Assembly: GCA_905210875.1 (NCBI GenBank)
Contig: CAJLYN010000002.1
Location: forward strand, 1 to 44,379
Reading direction: 5' to 3'
Length of the DNA: 44,379 bases
Source of the DNA: an uncultured Bacteroides sp.
Lineage (GTDB): Bacteria; Bacteroidota; Bacteroidia; Bacteroidales; UBA11471
Shown here: one piece after another, positions 8,537 through 18,441 of the stretch
Layout of the letters: every line of letters begins with the position of its first letter
Numbering within the stretch: position 1 is the stretch's first letter
The notes under the pieces: generated by a model
The model's database searches: none
Seen by the model: the letters and a program-made list of their open reading frames with translations, nothing else
Told to the model about the DNA's origin: nothing
Made by a program: the position numbers and the translations under genes

Positions 8537-10429
8537 ATGACTACTGAAGAAAAGCCCATACTCCCTGATATATACTACCCCGAAGACCTACGAAAACTCG
8601 ACCTCGGGCAGCTTCCACAAGTGTGCGATGAATTGCGCCAATTCATTATTGATGCTCTATCTAAAAATCCCGGACATTTTGCATCAAGCCTCGGAACTGT
8701 AGAGCTTACAGTCGCTCTTCACTATATACTCAATACTCCCTACGACCGCATCGTATGGGACGTGGGGCACCAGGCCTATGCCCATAAAATACTTACAGGC
8801 CGAAGAGAACGTTTTTCGACCAACCGTAAACTGGGCGGGCTGAGCGGATTTCCCTCTCCTATGGAAAGCCCCTACGACACCTTCGTTGCCGGCCACGCCT
8901 CCAACTCCATATCGGCAGCACTGGGCATGTCGGTTGCTGCCAGCTTGAAAGGTGAAAAAGACCGCAAGGTCGTTGCTGTTATTGGCGATGCCGCCATCGC
9001 CGGAGGACTGGCTTTCGAAGGACTCAACAATGCGTCGACCAACCCCAACAACCTGCTGATTATCCTCAACGACAACAATATGGCCATCGACAACAACGTC
9101 GGTGCGTTCCACCATTACCTGTCGCACATCAATCCCCTGCCGTTCTACAACAACATACGTTACCAGTTATACCGGCTGTTAGTAAAAATGCGGCTCGTAT
9201 CGGAACAGCAGAAAGGTGCTATACTCCGGTTCAACAATAGCCTGAAAGCGCTGATATCGAGACATCAGAACATCTTTGAGGGTTTGAATATCCGCTATTT
9301 CGGGCCTATCGATGGGCACGATGTGAAACAACTGGTAAGAGTGCTGAACAACATCAAAGAGATGTCGGGTCCCAAAATACTACACATCAAAACCGTCAAA
9401 GGCAAAGGATATGCACCGGCCGAAGAAAATGCCGTCGTATGGCATGCACCGGGGAGATTCAACAAAGAGACGGGCGAACGCATCAAGAACGATGCGCCCA
9501 ACCAGCCACCTCTCTTCCAAGACGTCTTCGGACATACTCTCGTAGAACTGGCCGAACAGAACGAAAAGATAGTAGGTATCACTCCCGCCATGCCCACCGG
9601 CTGCTCGATGACCTACCTGATGGAGAAGTTTCCAAACCGTGCATTCGATGTTGGCATAGCCGAAGAACATGCGGTAACCTTCTCCGGCGGACTGGCCAAA
9701 GAAGGGTTATTGCCTTATTGCAACATCTATTCCTCATTTATGCAACGCGCTTTCGATGAAGTAATACACGATGTAGCCATACAGAATTTACCCGTAGTCT
9801 TCTGTCTCGACCGGGCCGGACTTGTAGGCGAAGATGGTATGACCCACCACGGAGCCTTCGACCTGGCTTACATGCGCTGTATTCCAAACATGACGATTGC
9901 CTCACCGCTCGATGAACACTACTTGCGGCACCTCATGTACACAGCCCAATCGACAGGACACTGCTTCACCATACGTTATCCCCGCGGACGTGGCTCCCGC
10001 GTCGACTGGCACTGCCCCATGCAAAAACTGGAAATAGGAAAAGGCCGACAACTTTCCGAAGGAAAAGACATCGCCGTACTTTCTATCGGTCCCATCGGAA
10101 CGCAAGTACAAAAAGCCATTGCTTCGGCCCAAGTAAAAGGCGTGTCGGTAGCCCATTACGACATGATATTTCTGAAACCCATCGATACCGACATTTTGCA
10201 CCGTGTGGGGAAACAGTTTGAGCGCATTGTAACCGTCGAAGATGGGACTATCGAAGGTGGTTTGGGAAGTGCTGTTGCTGAATTCATGACCGAAAACAAC
10301 TACACTCCTCGCATTCGTCGCGTAGGCATTCCCGACCGCTTTATCGAACAGGGAAGCGTTGCCGAACTATATGCCTTATGCGGCATGGATGCTGCGAGTA
10401 TAGAGAAATTATTGATTGAAAAGTGGTAG
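8537..10429 (+). CDS. dxs: 1-deoxy-D-xylulose-5-phosphate synthase
   Basis: Thiamine-diphosphate enzyme joining pyruvate and glyceraldehyde 3-phosphate, the first step of the MEP isoprenoid pathway and a source for thiamine and pyridoxal. It is 630 residues from the ATG at 8537. Visible blocks are the catalytic His region [17 protein letters not shown], the ThDP/Mg2+ motif (residues 150 onward), GPIDGHD, the second-domain [15 protein letters not shown] and the C-terminal [17 protein letters not shown]. The ThDP motif reads GDA instead of the usual GDG at its third position, with the downstream Asn ligand region ([10 protein letters not shown]) intact. trkA follows 51 nt later on the same strand without an obvious terminator. 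Confidence 0.96.
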   Translation: MTTEEKPILPDIYYPEDLRKLDLGQLPQVCDELRQFIIDALSKNPGHFASSLGTVELTVALHYILNTPYDRIVWDVGHQAYAHKILTGRRERFSTNRKLGGLSGFPSPMESPYDTFVAGHASNSISAALGMSVAASLKGEKDRKVVAVIGDAAIAGGLAFEGLNNASTNPNNLLIILNDNNMAIDNNVGAFHHYLSHINPLPFYNNIRYQLYRLLVKMRLVSEQQKGAILRFNNSLKALISRHQNIFEGLNIRYFGPIDGHDVKQLVRVLNNIKEMSGPKILHIKTVKGKGYAPAEENAVVWHAPGRFNKETGERIKNDAPNQPPLFQDVFGHTLVELAEQNEKIVGITPAMPTGCSMTYLMEKFPNRAFDVGIAEEHAVTFSGGLAKEGLLPYCNIYSSFMQRAFDEVIHDVAIQNLPVVFCLDRAGLVGEDGMTHHGAFDLAYMRCIPNMTIASPLDEHYLRHLMYTAQSTGHCFTIRYPRGRGSRVDWHCPMQKLEIGKGRQLSEGKDIAVLSIGPIGTQVQKAIASAQVKGVSVAHYDMIFLKPIDTDILHRVGKQFERIVTVEDGTIEGGLGSAVAEFMTENNYTPRIRRVGIPDRFIEQGSVAELYALCGMDAASIEKLLIEKW

Positions 10430-10480
10430 AACACACCGAAACTGATATCACAAGTTGTTTCATACGATAAACACAGAACA

Positions 10481-11815
10481 ATGAAAATCATTATTGCAGG
10501 AGCAGGTGAAGTCGGCACTCATTTGGCCAAATTATTATCGAAAGAAAATTTGGACATCGTACTTATCGACACCGATATAGAAAAACTGCGCTGGCTCGAC
10601 TCGAACTACAATCTGATGACAATCACCGGTTCTCCCACGTCGTTCAAGATTCTGAAACAAGCCGGCGCTGCAGCAGCCGACCTGTTCATTGCCGTAATGC
10701 CCTACGAGACACGCAACATCGTAGCCTGCCAGTATGCCAAGAGACTTGGCTCGCGTAAAACGGTTGCCCGCATCGACAACTACGAATTCATGCTCCCCGA
10801 GAACAAGGCTTATTTTAAAAGCACTGGCGTAGATGAACTGATATACCCCGAAATGCTTGCCGCTGAAGAAATCGTTACGGCATTGAGTCATAACTGGGTA
10901 CGAAACTGGTTTGAACTCTGTAACGGCGAACTTATTCTTATCGGTGCCAAAATAAGAGAGAATGCCCGGATACTGAACCAGACCCTCTCGGAGTTAAACA
11001 AAGCTCACCTTCTGTACCACATTGCCGCCATCAAACGTAAAGACCGCACTATCATACCGCGAGGCTCTGATGAAATATTAGTGGGAGACATCGTCTACTT
11101 CACCACCACACCCGGACACATTCACGACATACAACAACTCACGGGCAAAAAAGAAATTGATGTCCACAAGGTTGTCATCATGGGCGGTAACCGCATAGCT
11201 ATCAGACTGGCTCACATACTGCCCGACTCGATGCGAATGAAAATCATCGAAATCGATAAAGAGAAGTGCTACAAGTTGGCCAATACCATTCCCGAAGTCG
11301 TCATTATCAACGGAGATGGACGCGACACCGAATTTCTGAAAGAAGAGGGCATCAAAGACACCGACGCCTTTGTCGCCCTTACCGACAGTGCCGAGACCAA
11401 TATACTGGCCTGTCTGTCGGCCAAACGTTTCGGCGCCGTCAAAACCGTTGCCGAAGTCGAAAACTTCTCTTTTATTCCTACCGCAGAGAGCCTCGATATC
11501 GGTTCTGTCATCAACAAAAAACTGCTCACTGCCAGCCGTATTTTCCAACTTCTTCTCGATGCGGACTCTTCCAACGTGAAATGCCTGGCCATGTCCGATG
11601 CCGAAGTGGCCGAACTTATTGTCAAGGAGGGAGCTCCAATTACCCACAAACCTATCAAGGAGCTGAATCTCCCGCGCGACATTACTCTGGGTGGACTCAT
11701 TCGCGATGGAAAGGCCATGATTGTCAATGGTAATACACAAATTCAGGCCAACGACCATGTCATGGTATTCTGCCTCGATACAGTCATTCACAAATTGGGA
11801 AAACTTTTCGGATAA
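10481..11815 (+). CDS. trkA: Trk potassium uptake regulatory subunit TrkA
   Basis: Cytoplasmic nucleotide-binding ring protein that gates the TrkH K+ channel. Its 444 residues form two RCK halves. The first opens with the Rossmann motif KIIIAGAGEVGTHLA (residues 2-16) and ends in a TrkA-C domain near residues 140-220. The second opens with VVIMGGNRIAIRLA near residue 230 and ends with another TrkA-C domain. The second Rossmann loop reads GGNRIA rather than GxGxxG, so nucleotide binding there may be weaker. trkH starts 6 nt after its stop codon, which confirms the functional pairing. Confidence 0.95.
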   Translation: MKIIIAGAGEVGTHLAKLLSKENLDIVLIDTDIEKLRWLDSNYNLMTITGSPTSFKILKQAGAAAADLFIAVMPYETRNIVACQYAKRLGSRKTVARIDNYEFMLPENKAYFKSTGVDELIYPEMLAAEEIVTALSHNWVRNWFELCNGELILIGAKIRENARILNQTLSELNKAHLLYHIAAIKRKDRTIIPRGSDEILVGDIVYFTTTPGHIHDIQQLTGKKEIDVHKVVIMGGNRIAIRLAHILPDSMRMKIIEIDKEKCYKLANTIPEVVIINGDGRDTEFLKEEGIKDTDAFVALTDSAETNILACLSAKRFGAVKTVAEVENFSFIPTAESLDIGSVINKKLLTASRIFQLLLDADSSNVKCLAMSDAEVAELIVKEGAPITHKPIKELNLPRDITLGGLIRDGKAMIVNGNTQIQANDHVMVFCLDTVIHKLGKLFG

Positions 11816-11821
11816 CAATCT

Positions 11822-13285
11822 ATGGCCGACATCAATTACAGACTAATACTCAAAATATTGGGCGTCCTTCTTTGGTTGGAAGCTGCATCTATGCTCATAC
11901 CGTTGGGCATCTCATTAGGGTATGGCGAAAACGATACAATGGCCTTTCTCATAACCATTGTCATAGCCATTGTCGTAGGAAGTCTGTTCTTCTTTCAGTA
12001 CACCAATACCGAGCGCAAATCTTTGGGAAAGCGCGACGGATTCATGGTGGTGGCTTTATGTTGGGTGTGTTTTTCTTTACTCGGTTCGTTACCATATCTC
12101 TTGTCGGGGGCGGTCGATAACATGACCGACGCTTTCTTTGAAACCATGTCGGGTGTTACTGGTACGGGAGCCAGTGTCATCAACGACGTAGAGATATTGC
12201 CACACGGTATTCTGTTTTGGCGCAGCCTTACACAATGGCTGGGTGGATTGGGTATCATACTCTTCACGCTGGCGGTATTACCTTTGCTCAACAGCGGGGG
12301 CAGCATGCAACTCTTCAATGCCGAATCGACCGGAATTATGCACGACAAGTTGGGACCTCGCATCGGGCAAACGGCTAAATTGCTGTGGTCTACCTACTTG
12401 GGCCTCACTCTTGTTCTCACGCTACTTCTCTGCCTGAGCCCCATGAACCTTTTCGATGCCGTATGCCACGCTCTTACCACCGCATCGACCGGCGGATTCT
12501 CTACCAAAAATGCCAGTATCGCCTACTGGAATTCGGCTTATATCGAATACGTGGTCATACTGTTCATGCTCATCTCAGGTATTAATTATGCCCTTGTTTA
12601 CAGGACTGTACGAGGAGAACTAAAAAAGACCTTCGAAAACGAAGAGGTAAAATGGTATCTGCTCATTACCCTCATATTCACAATACTCATAGCCGTCGGA
12701 TTATACTTTAATGGAGAATACGAAAAAATGGGACTTGAATCCACCATCCGAATTTCTCTTTTTCAAGTCGCTTCGATAATCACCTCCACCGGATTTATCT
12801 CGGCCGACTATGTGGCATGGGGGCCCTTCTTCTGCATACTCATCTGTCTGTTGATGTTTTGCGGCGGATGCGCCGGCTCTACCAGTGGCGGTGCCAAGGT
12901 CATACGCATCGTGGTTCTCCTCAAAAATACGATATACGAATTTTATCGACAGGTACACCCCAATGCAATAGTGCCGGTTCGGGTTAACCAACAAGCCATC
13001 TCACACGAAATCGTCACAAAAATTTTGGCCTTCCTTTTCATCTATGCCATCGTTGTTATCGTAAGTGCATTGGCCTTGGCCACCATGGGATTGACGATCG
13101 AAGAGGCCTTCGGTTGTGCCATATCGTGCATCGGGAACTCCGGCCCCGGACTCGGCCGCACCCTCTACTCTTTTGCCATCATTCCCGATACCGGCAAGTG
13201 GTTGCTTTCATTCACCATGTTGATAGGACGCCTTGAAATCTTTACGGTGCTCATTCTCTTCACCTCCTATTTCTGGAAAAAATGA
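11822..13285 (+). CDS. trkH: Trk-type potassium uptake channel TrkH
   Basis: Integral membrane K+ translocating subunit of 487 residues with the SKT-family layout of four membrane-pore-membrane repeats. Pore-loop glycine sites are visible in SGVTGTGASV, TTASTGGFSTKN, SIITSTGFISAD and SCIGNSGPGLG, the last two following the expected spacing. GGCAGSTSGGAKVIR is a conserved loop of TrkH/KtrB proteins. It starts 6 nt after trkA and is surely co-transcribed with it. ftsK follows after 89 nt and has its own -7 box. Confidence 0.96.
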   Translation: MADINYRLILKILGVLLWLEAASMLIPLGISLGYGENDTMAFLITIVIAIVVGSLFFFQYTNTERKSLGKRDGFMVVALCWVCFSLLGSLPYLLSGAVDNMTDAFFETMSGVTGTGASVINDVEILPHGILFWRSLTQWLGGLGIILFTLAVLPLLNSGGSMQLFNAESTGIMHDKLGPRIGQTAKLLWSTYLGLTLVLTLLLCLSPMNLFDAVCHALTTASTGGFSTKNASIAYWNSAYIEYVVILFMLISGINYALVYRTVRGELKKTFENEEVKWYLLITLIFTILIAVGLYFNGEYEKMGLESTIRISLFQVASIITSTGFISADYVAWGPFFCILICLLMFCGGCAGSTSGGAKVIRIVVLLKNTIYEFYRQVHPNAIVPVRVNQQAISHEIVTKILAFLFIYAIVVIVSALALATMGLTIEEAFGCAISCIGNSGPGLGRTLYSFAIIPDTGKWLLSFTMLIGRLEIFTVLILFTSYFWKK

Positions 13286-13341
13286 AAAATTGCCCGTCAA
13301 ATATTCTTCGATAAAACCGCGTCCTTTGCCTCAGAATTTAT

Positions 13342-13349
13342 TACTTTTG
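13342..13349 (+). promoter_or_regulatory. -7 promoter box for the ftsK-lolA-trxB operon
   Basis: TACTTTTG matches TAnnTTTG, 25 nt before the ftsK ATG. A TTTG at 13325-13328 is too close to act as the usual -33 element. Confidence 0.5.
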
Positions 13350-13374
13350 TGGGTAAGATTTAATCTGCTGAAAC

Positions 13375-15906
13375 ATGGCTACAAAAAAGACAGAAAAAAA
13401 TACTTCCAAGAAAGATATTCCCAACCAACCGAATAAGGAGCCGCTACGCCATAAAATTGCACGGCTCTCCCGCGACGAACGTACACGCTTCGTCGTAGGG
13501 CTTATATTGCTCTTCTTCGCCATATTCCTGACCATCTCGTTCATCTCCTTCTTTTTCGACGGAGCTGCCGACCAGAGTGTCATCGACTATCAGACCTCTC
13601 GCCAAATGAACAGTATCGGCAACGACATACAGAATTGGGGCGGTTCACAAGGTGCCCTATGCGCCGACTTCTTCATCAACAGATGGGTAGGCATATCGGC
13701 ATTTTTCATCGCCATCTTCATAGGCCGAGTAGGACTTAAACTGATGAACGTCATCAAGCTGTCGGTTGTCCGTTCACTGGCCTACACATGCGCTCTGATT
13801 ATTATTTGCTCACTCACGTTTGGATTCTTTTTCAGACATCTCTACGAAGATTCTTACCTTTTCCTGGGAGGGTATCATGGCTATTACGCCACGCTATGGC
13901 TCGAAGCCAAAATAGGGTGGCCGGGCACTCTGCTCCTTATCCTCTCGGGCATACTGCTGCTGCTCATTGCATTCAGCCGCCGCACCATACCTCTTCTGCG
14001 CACCTTCTTCCGTTTGGATTTTATCCGTAAAAAAAGAACCGCCGCTCCCAGCACACCGGTATCTACCACAGAAAACGACAACCCGCTGCACACCGAAATG
14101 GCAATCTCTGTTCCCGAAGAGGTAGTAGTAGCCAATGTCGAGACAACGCCCGTTGAGCCGGAACCGGAAAAAGAAAATTCCTCCGAAACGGAAGAAAATG
14201 CCGATGAATCGGCCGATGATTCTATCGACATAGACAACCATAGCGAAGAGATTCCCTATCAAGAACATTCAGAAACAGAAGATAGTGTCATACCCGCAGA
14301 CACCCAGAACGACGACACCGAGCCCGACACCCACGAACCTGTCTTCACCATCGAGCAAGGAGTCGAAGAGGTCGAAGCCCAGGAACAAAGCGAGCTCGAC
14401 GAATACGACCCCACGCTCGACCTGTCGTACTATAAAGCGCCCACATTCGACCTGCTGCGCGAAGACAAATCAAGCACAAACACCATCGACATCAACGAGC
14501 AGGAGGCCAACAAACAGCGCATCATCAATACGCTCGAAAACTATGGCATACGCATCAGTTCGATAAAAGCCACTGTCGGCCCCACGGTTACACTGTATGA
14601 AATTGTACCCGAAGCCGGTATCAAGATTTCCAAAATCAAGAACCTGGAAGACGACATCGCCCTGAGCCTCGCCGCCCTCGGCATTCGCATCATTGCCCCG
14701 ATTCCCGGCAAAGGAACCGTAGGTATAGAGGTTCCTAACCGCAACCCGCAGATGGTTCCGATGCGCCCCATCATCGCCTCCCGCAAATTTCAAGAATGCG
14801 ACTATGATCTACCGCTGGCTTTGGGCAAAACCATCACCAACGAAATATTCATGGTCGACCTCTGCAAAATGCCGCACATACTGGTGGCCGGTGCTACCGG
14901 ACAAGGGAAGTCGGTCGGCCTGAATGTCATCATTACATCGCTCCTCTACAAGAAACACCCTTCGCAACTGAAATTTGTGATGGTCGACCCCAAGAAAGTT
15001 GAGTTCAGCATTTACAGCGTCATCGAGCGACATTTCCTAGCCAAGATACCCGATAGCGAAGAAGTCATCATTACCGATACCAACAAAGTAGTACAGACCC
15101 TCAACTCGGTATGCGTAGAGATGGATAACCGTTACAAACTGCTGCAAGAGGCTCGAATGCGCAATATCAAAGAGTATAACGCCAAATTCATCGCCCGACA
15201 GCTCAATCCCGAAAAAGGGCATCGCTATATGCCCTATATTGTCGTCATCATCGACGAGTTTGGCGACCTGATTATGACTGCCGGCAAAGAGGTCGAACTG
15301 CCTATTGCCCGCATTGCCCAACTGGCCCGAGCCGTGGGCATACACATGATTATTGCCACACAACGCCCTTCGACCAACATCATCACCGGAAGCATCAAAG
15401 CCAACTTCCCCGCCCGCATCGCCTTCAAGGTGGCATCTATGATAGACTCCCGCACCATTCTCGATACCCCGGGAGCCAACCAGTTGATAGGAAAAGGCGA
15501 TATGCTGGTCTCGTGCAACGGTGGTCTCACTCGCGTGCAGTGTGCCTTTGTCGACACACCCGAAGTAGAAAAGATATGCCAATATATCAGTTCGCAACAG
15601 GCCTATCCCACCGCCTACCTGTTGCCCGAATATGTTACCGACTCCAACGGAGGGAACAACGCAGCCGTAGACCTCAAAGAACGTGACCCATTCTTTGAAG
15701 AGGCCGCCCGGCTGATTGTTGCCAACCAACAAGGCTCTACATCGCTCATTCAACGGAAATTCTCCATCGGTTACAACCGGGCCGGACGCCTGATGGACCA
15801 GCTTGAAGCTGCCGGTATCGTAGGTCCGTTTGAAGGCAGTAAGGCCCGCCAGGTACTCGTCGTCGATGAAATACAACTCAACCAGATATTAAATGCTCTC
15901 CGATAA
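13375..15906 (+). CDS. ftsK: DNA translocase FtsK/SpoIIIE
   Basis: Septum-anchored motor that pumps chromosome ends into daughter cells. It has 843 residues: four N-terminal membrane helices (about 35-215), an acidic, Glu/Asp/Thr-rich linker (about 225-355), the motor and a C-terminal winged helix. Walker A is GATGQGKS at 506-513 (more often GTTGSGKS); Walker B is VVIIDEFGDLIM. The gamma winged helix at the end (SLIQRKFSIGYNRAGRLMDQLE) would read polar KOPS-like sequences in the genome. The lolA start lies just past its stop, so ftsK, lolA and trxB form a tight operon. Confidence 0.96.
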   Translation: MATKKTEKNTSKKDIPNQPNKEPLRHKIARLSRDERTRFVVGLILLFFAIFLTISFISFFFDGAADQSVIDYQTSRQMNSIGNDIQNWGGSQGALCADFFINRWVGISAFFIAIFIGRVGLKLMNVIKLSVVRSLAYTCALIIICSLTFGFFFRHLYEDSYLFLGGYHGYYATLWLEAKIGWPGTLLLILSGILLLLIAFSRRTIPLLRTFFRLDFIRKKRTAAPSTPVSTTENDNPLHTEMAISVPEEVVVANVETTPVEPEPEKENSSETEENADESADDSIDIDNHSEEIPYQEHSETEDSVIPADTQNDDTEPDTHEPVFTIEQGVEEVEAQEQSELDEYDPTLDLSYYKAPTFDLLREDKSSTNTIDINEQEANKQRIINTLENYGIRISSIKATVGPTVTLYEIVPEAGIKISKIKNLEDDIALSLAALGIRIIAPIPGKGTVGIEVPNRNPQMVPMRPIIASRKFQECDYDLPLALGKTITNEIFMVDLCKMPHILVAGATGQGKSVGLNVIITSLLYKKHPSQLKFVMVDPKKVEFSIYSVIERHFLAKIPDSEEVIITDTNKVVQTLNSVCVEMDNRYKLLQEARMRNIKEYNAKFIARQLNPEKGHRYMPYIVVIIDEFGDLIMTAGKEVELPIARIAQLARAVGIHMIIATQRPSTNIITGSIKANFPARIAFKVASMIDSRTILDTPGANQLIGKGDMLVSCNGGLTRVQCAFVDTPEVEKICQYISSQQAYPTAYLLPEYVTDSNGGNNAAVDLKERDPFFEEAARLIVANQQGSTSLIQRKFSIGYNRAGRLMDQLEAAGIVGPFEGSKARQVLVVDEIQLNQILNALR

Positions 15907-15913
15907 ACCCGTT

Positions 15914-16528
15914 ATGAAACGTGCCTGCCTGCTCACACTCCTTCTCTGCATGGTCCTGCCGTTTGCCGTTCAAGCCCAGAACAGAGCCACTCGCCTGCTC
16001 GACAAGATGGTGAATCGCATCGATTCACAAAAGGGCACAACGCTGAGTTTTATTATCCGACAGAGCGGAGCCCCCGAAGCCGAAGGCAAAATCGAAGTAC
16101 AGGGGGGACGATTTACCATCGTTCTGCCCGAGATGTCGACATGGTTCGACGGCACCACCCAGTGGACCTACCTGCAATCGACCCAGGAGGTAAACATCAG
16201 CACCCCCACCCCCGAAGAGTTGGCACAGACCAACCCTTGCCTCCTGCTGACCCGCTACAAGGACAACTTCGACTGCCGTTTCATCGGTGAAAGCAACCAT
16301 ATATGCGAATTGTTGCTCACCCCCCGACAAGAATCGGAAATCTCGGAGATACGCCTTTTCATCGACGAAAAGAGTAGTACCCTGTCGCGTCTTACGCTCT
16401 TGCAAAACGGCGGACAAAGTGCCGAAATAGCCATAACCCGCTACGAGAGCAACAAGAACTTTCGTCCGGAACACTTTGTTTTCAAGGAAGAACAATTTCC
16501 CCAAGCCACCATCATCGATTTGAGATAA
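15914..16528 (+). CDS. lolA: LolA-like outer-membrane lipoprotein carrier protein
   Basis: Periplasmic carrier of lipoproteins from the inner to the outer membrane. The chain from the ATG at 15914 (204 residues) begins with a clear signal peptide, MKRACLLTLLLCMVLPFAVQA, cleaved before QNRATR. The rest is beta-rich, with the LolA-type features DKMVNRIDSQKGTTLSF near the start, PEMSTWFDGTTQWTY, and PEELAQTNPCLLL. The earlier in-frame ATG at 15893 overlaps the end of ftsK and would put seven residues before the signal peptide, so 15914 is preferred. Divergence from proteobacterial LolA is strong, as usual in Bacteroidetes. trxB starts 30 nt downstream. Confidence 0.85.
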   Translation: MKRACLLTLLLCMVLPFAVQAQNRATRLLDKMVNRIDSQKGTTLSFIIRQSGAPEAEGKIEVQGGRFTIVLPEMSTWFDGTTQWTYLQSTQEVNISTPTPEELAQTNPCLLLTRYKDNFDCRFIGESNHICELLLTPRQESEISEIRLFIDEKSSTLSRLTLLQNGGQSAEIAITRYESNKNFRPEHFVFKEEQFPQATIIDLR

Positions 16529-16558
16529 ACATTCATATTCACCCAAAAGAATACACCT

Positions 16559-17494
16559 ATGGAAAGTAACGAAAGAATACGTTGTCTGATTATCGGGTCG
16601 GGTCCTGCCGGCTACACCGCAGCCATATATGCCGCACGCGCCAACCTCAGCCCCGTACTGTACGAAGGCATACAACCCGGTGGACAGCTTACGACCACAA
16701 CCGACATCGAAAATTTCCCCGGATACCCCGAAGGAATCTCGGGCAGTGAAATGATGGAACAACTGCGTCAGCAGGCCGCCCGTTTCGGCACCGAAATCCG
16801 CACCGGTATCGTTACGGCCAGCGACTTTGCGCAAGCTCCCTATCGTCTCACCATCGATGGCGAAAAAATCGTAGAAGCCGATGCCGTCATTATCGCCACG
16901 GGAGCATCGGCCAAATACCTGGGACTTCCCGACGAGACAAAATACGCCGGACAGGGAGTATCGGCTTGTGCCACCTGCGACGGATTTTTCTACCGAAAAA
17001 AAGTCGTCGCCGTCGTCGGTGGTGGCGACACAGCCTGCGAAGAAGCCGTGTACCTGTCGCATCTGGCCAGCAAAGTGTACATGATTGTGCGCAAGAATTA
17101 CCTGCGAGCTTCGAAAATCATGCAGGAAAGAGTCATGGACAGCCCCAACATAGAAGTTCTTTTCGAGACACAGACCGTTGGTCTCTTCGGTGAAAACGGC
17201 GTAGAAGGAGCCCACTTGGTAAAATACAAGGGAACCGACCGGGAAGAGTATGTCGATATCGCCATCGATGGTTTCTTCCTGGCCATCGGACACACCCCCA
17301 ACACCAAGGCTTTCCCGGCCATCACCACCGACGAAGCGGGGTATATCGTAACCAACGGCCGCACGACAGCCACCAACATTCCCGGCGTATTTGCCGCCGG
17401 CGACGTGGCCGACCGTCAGGCTGTAACAGCCGCTGCATCGGGCTGCCGGGCTGCCATCGATGCCGAAAAATACCTGCTGGAAAAAGGCTTGTAA
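16559..17494 (+). CDS. trxB: Thioredoxin reductase
   Basis: FAD enzyme passing electrons from NADPH to thioredoxin, central to redox balance and peroxide defence in anaerobes. It has 311 residues. The FAD motif is GSGPAGYTAAIYAARA near the N-terminus. The redox disulphide CATC is at C137/C140 in CATCDGFFY, and the NADPH motif VVGGGDTACEEA follows. The C-terminal FAD motif is GVFAAGDVADRQAVTAAASG. It is the last gene of the ftsK operon and is followed by a strong hairpin with a T-rich tail. It could serve the Tpx peroxidase encoded elsewhere in the window via thioredoxin (inference). Confidence 0.97.
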   Translation: MESNERIRCLIIGSGPAGYTAAIYAARANLSPVLYEGIQPGGQLTTTTDIENFPGYPEGISGSEMMEQLRQQAARFGTEIRTGIVTASDFAQAPYRLTIDGEKIVEADAVIIATGASAKYLGLPDETKYAGQGVSACATCDGFFYRKKVVAVVGGGDTACEEAVYLSHLASKVYMIVRKNYLRASKIMQERVMDSPNIEVLFETQTVGLFGENGVEGAHLVKYKGTDREEYVDIAIDGFFLAIGHTPNTKAFPAITTDEAGYIVTNGRTTATNIPGVFAAGDVADRQAVTAAASGCRAAIDAEKYLLEKGL

Positions 17495-17516
17495 TAGAAG
17501 CAGCCACCTCTGTCAT

Positions 17517-17564
17517 TGTCGGGCAGCAAGTTAAATTATACGACCTGCTGCCCGACATCTTTTC
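17517..17564 (+). terminator. Terminator after trxB
   Basis: Perfect 12-bp stem TGTCGGGCAGCA (17517-17528) with TGCTGCCCGACA (17546-17557), 17-nt loop, followed by TCTTTTC. It sits 22 nt after the trxB stop codon. Confidence 0.8.
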
Positions 17565-17626
17565 TGTCTCAACTACACCCATGAATTTGCATGTGGTAAG
17601 CGAATGATGATTTTCAAAATAAATCT

Positions 17627-17657
17627 TTTGTCATTTCCACAATTTTCATTATATTTG
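17627..17657 (+). promoter_or_regulatory. Promoter of the Crp/Fnr-family gene
   Basis: TTTG (17627-17630), 19-nt spacer, TATATTTG (17650-17657). Both elements match the Bacteroidetes promoter consensus perfectly. The start codon is 28 nt further downstream, leaving a short leader of about 20 nt. Confidence 0.8.
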
Positions 17658-17661
17658 TAAC

Positions 17662-17678
17662 ATATAACACTGTTATAT
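17662..17678. promoter_or_regulatory. Operator-like 17-bp palindrome at the transcription start
   Basis: ATATAACA, one central C, TGTTATAT: a perfect inverted repeat of 8 bp arms. It begins 4 bp past the -7 box and ends 7 bp before the ATG of the Crp/Fnr-family gene, so a dimer bound here would cover the start of transcription. Size and symmetry fit a site for a helix-turn-helix dimer. Autoregulation is inference. Confidence 0.55.
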
Positions 17679-17685
17679 AACATCT

Positions 17686-18387
17686 ATGGTGAAGAAAAAC
17701 TCAATAGAGGCCCTCATAAGTGAAGCTCTCGCCGGAATGCTTTCCATTCTCAACGACGAAGAGAAACGCCTTATTATAGAGAACTTTCATATTCAGACTT
17801 TCAAGAAAAACGAGATGATATACAACGAAGGCGAGAAGGCCGAGTTGTTGATGTGTCTCATCAAAGGAAAGGTAAAAATTTTCAAGGCTGGAATAGGTGG
17901 GCGATGCCAAATCATGCGGCTGATACGCCCCATTCAATACTTTGGATACCGTGCCTACTTCGCCGGCGAAGATTATATTACAGCGGCCTCGGCCTTCGAA
18001 AACGCCACCATAGGATTTCTGCCCATGCCGCTCATTGAGAGTCTTGTGAAACAGAACAACCGTCTCGCCTACTTTTTCATCAAGGAGTTGGCCATGGACT
18101 TGGGAATGTCCGACACACGCACGGTCAACCTCACCCAGAAACACATTCGCGGCCGTCTTGCCGAGTCGCTGCTCATGCTTAAAGACAACTATGGCATGGA
18201 AGAAGACGGTATCACCCTCAGTATATATATGGGACGGGAAGACTTGGCCAACCTATCGAACATGACCACCTCGAATGCCATACGCACCCTCTCCTGCTTT
18301 GCCGAAGAAAAGATTATCGTCGTCGATGGCCGAAAAATTCAGATTATTGACGAGCCGCGTCTGCGAAAAATCAGCCGGTTCGGATAA
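17686..18387 (+). CDS. Crp/Fnr-family transcriptional regulator
   Basis: DNA-binding regulator of 233 residues. An N-terminal cyclic-nucleotide-binding-like barrel (about 25-125, with FKKNEMIYNEGEKAELLMCLIKGKVKIF) is followed by the long dimer helix (about 125-160) and a C-terminal winged helix. The HTH lies near residues 183-206 (GREDLANLSNMTTSNAIRTL). Only three cysteines (57, 74, 204) are seen, not in the four-Cys iron-sulphur pattern of Fnr. The cAMP-contact residues of Crp are not recognisable, so the effector is unknown. The gene stands alone between terminators, with its own perfect promoter and a palindrome next to its start codon. Confidence 0.9.
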   Translation: MVKKNSIEALISEALAGMLSILNDEEKRLIIENFHIQTFKKNEMIYNEGEKAELLMCLIKGKVKIFKAGIGGRCQIMRLIRPIQYFGYRAYFAGEDYITAASAFENATIGFLPMPLIESLVKQNNRLAYFFIKELAMDLGMSDTRTVNLTQKHIRGRLAESLLMLKDNYGMEEDGITLSIYMGREDLANLSNMTTSNAIRTLSCFAEEKIIVVDGRKIQIIDEPRLRKISRFG

Positions 18388-18441
18388 AATCAGAGGCGTA
18401 TACACAACACTACGTTTATACATTTTTATTGCATATATACA

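Noticed and set aside
16025..17293. Long open frame (422 codons) antisense to lolA-trxB
   Set aside because: It mirrors the codon structure of two well-recognised genes, has no recognisable domains and no promoter.
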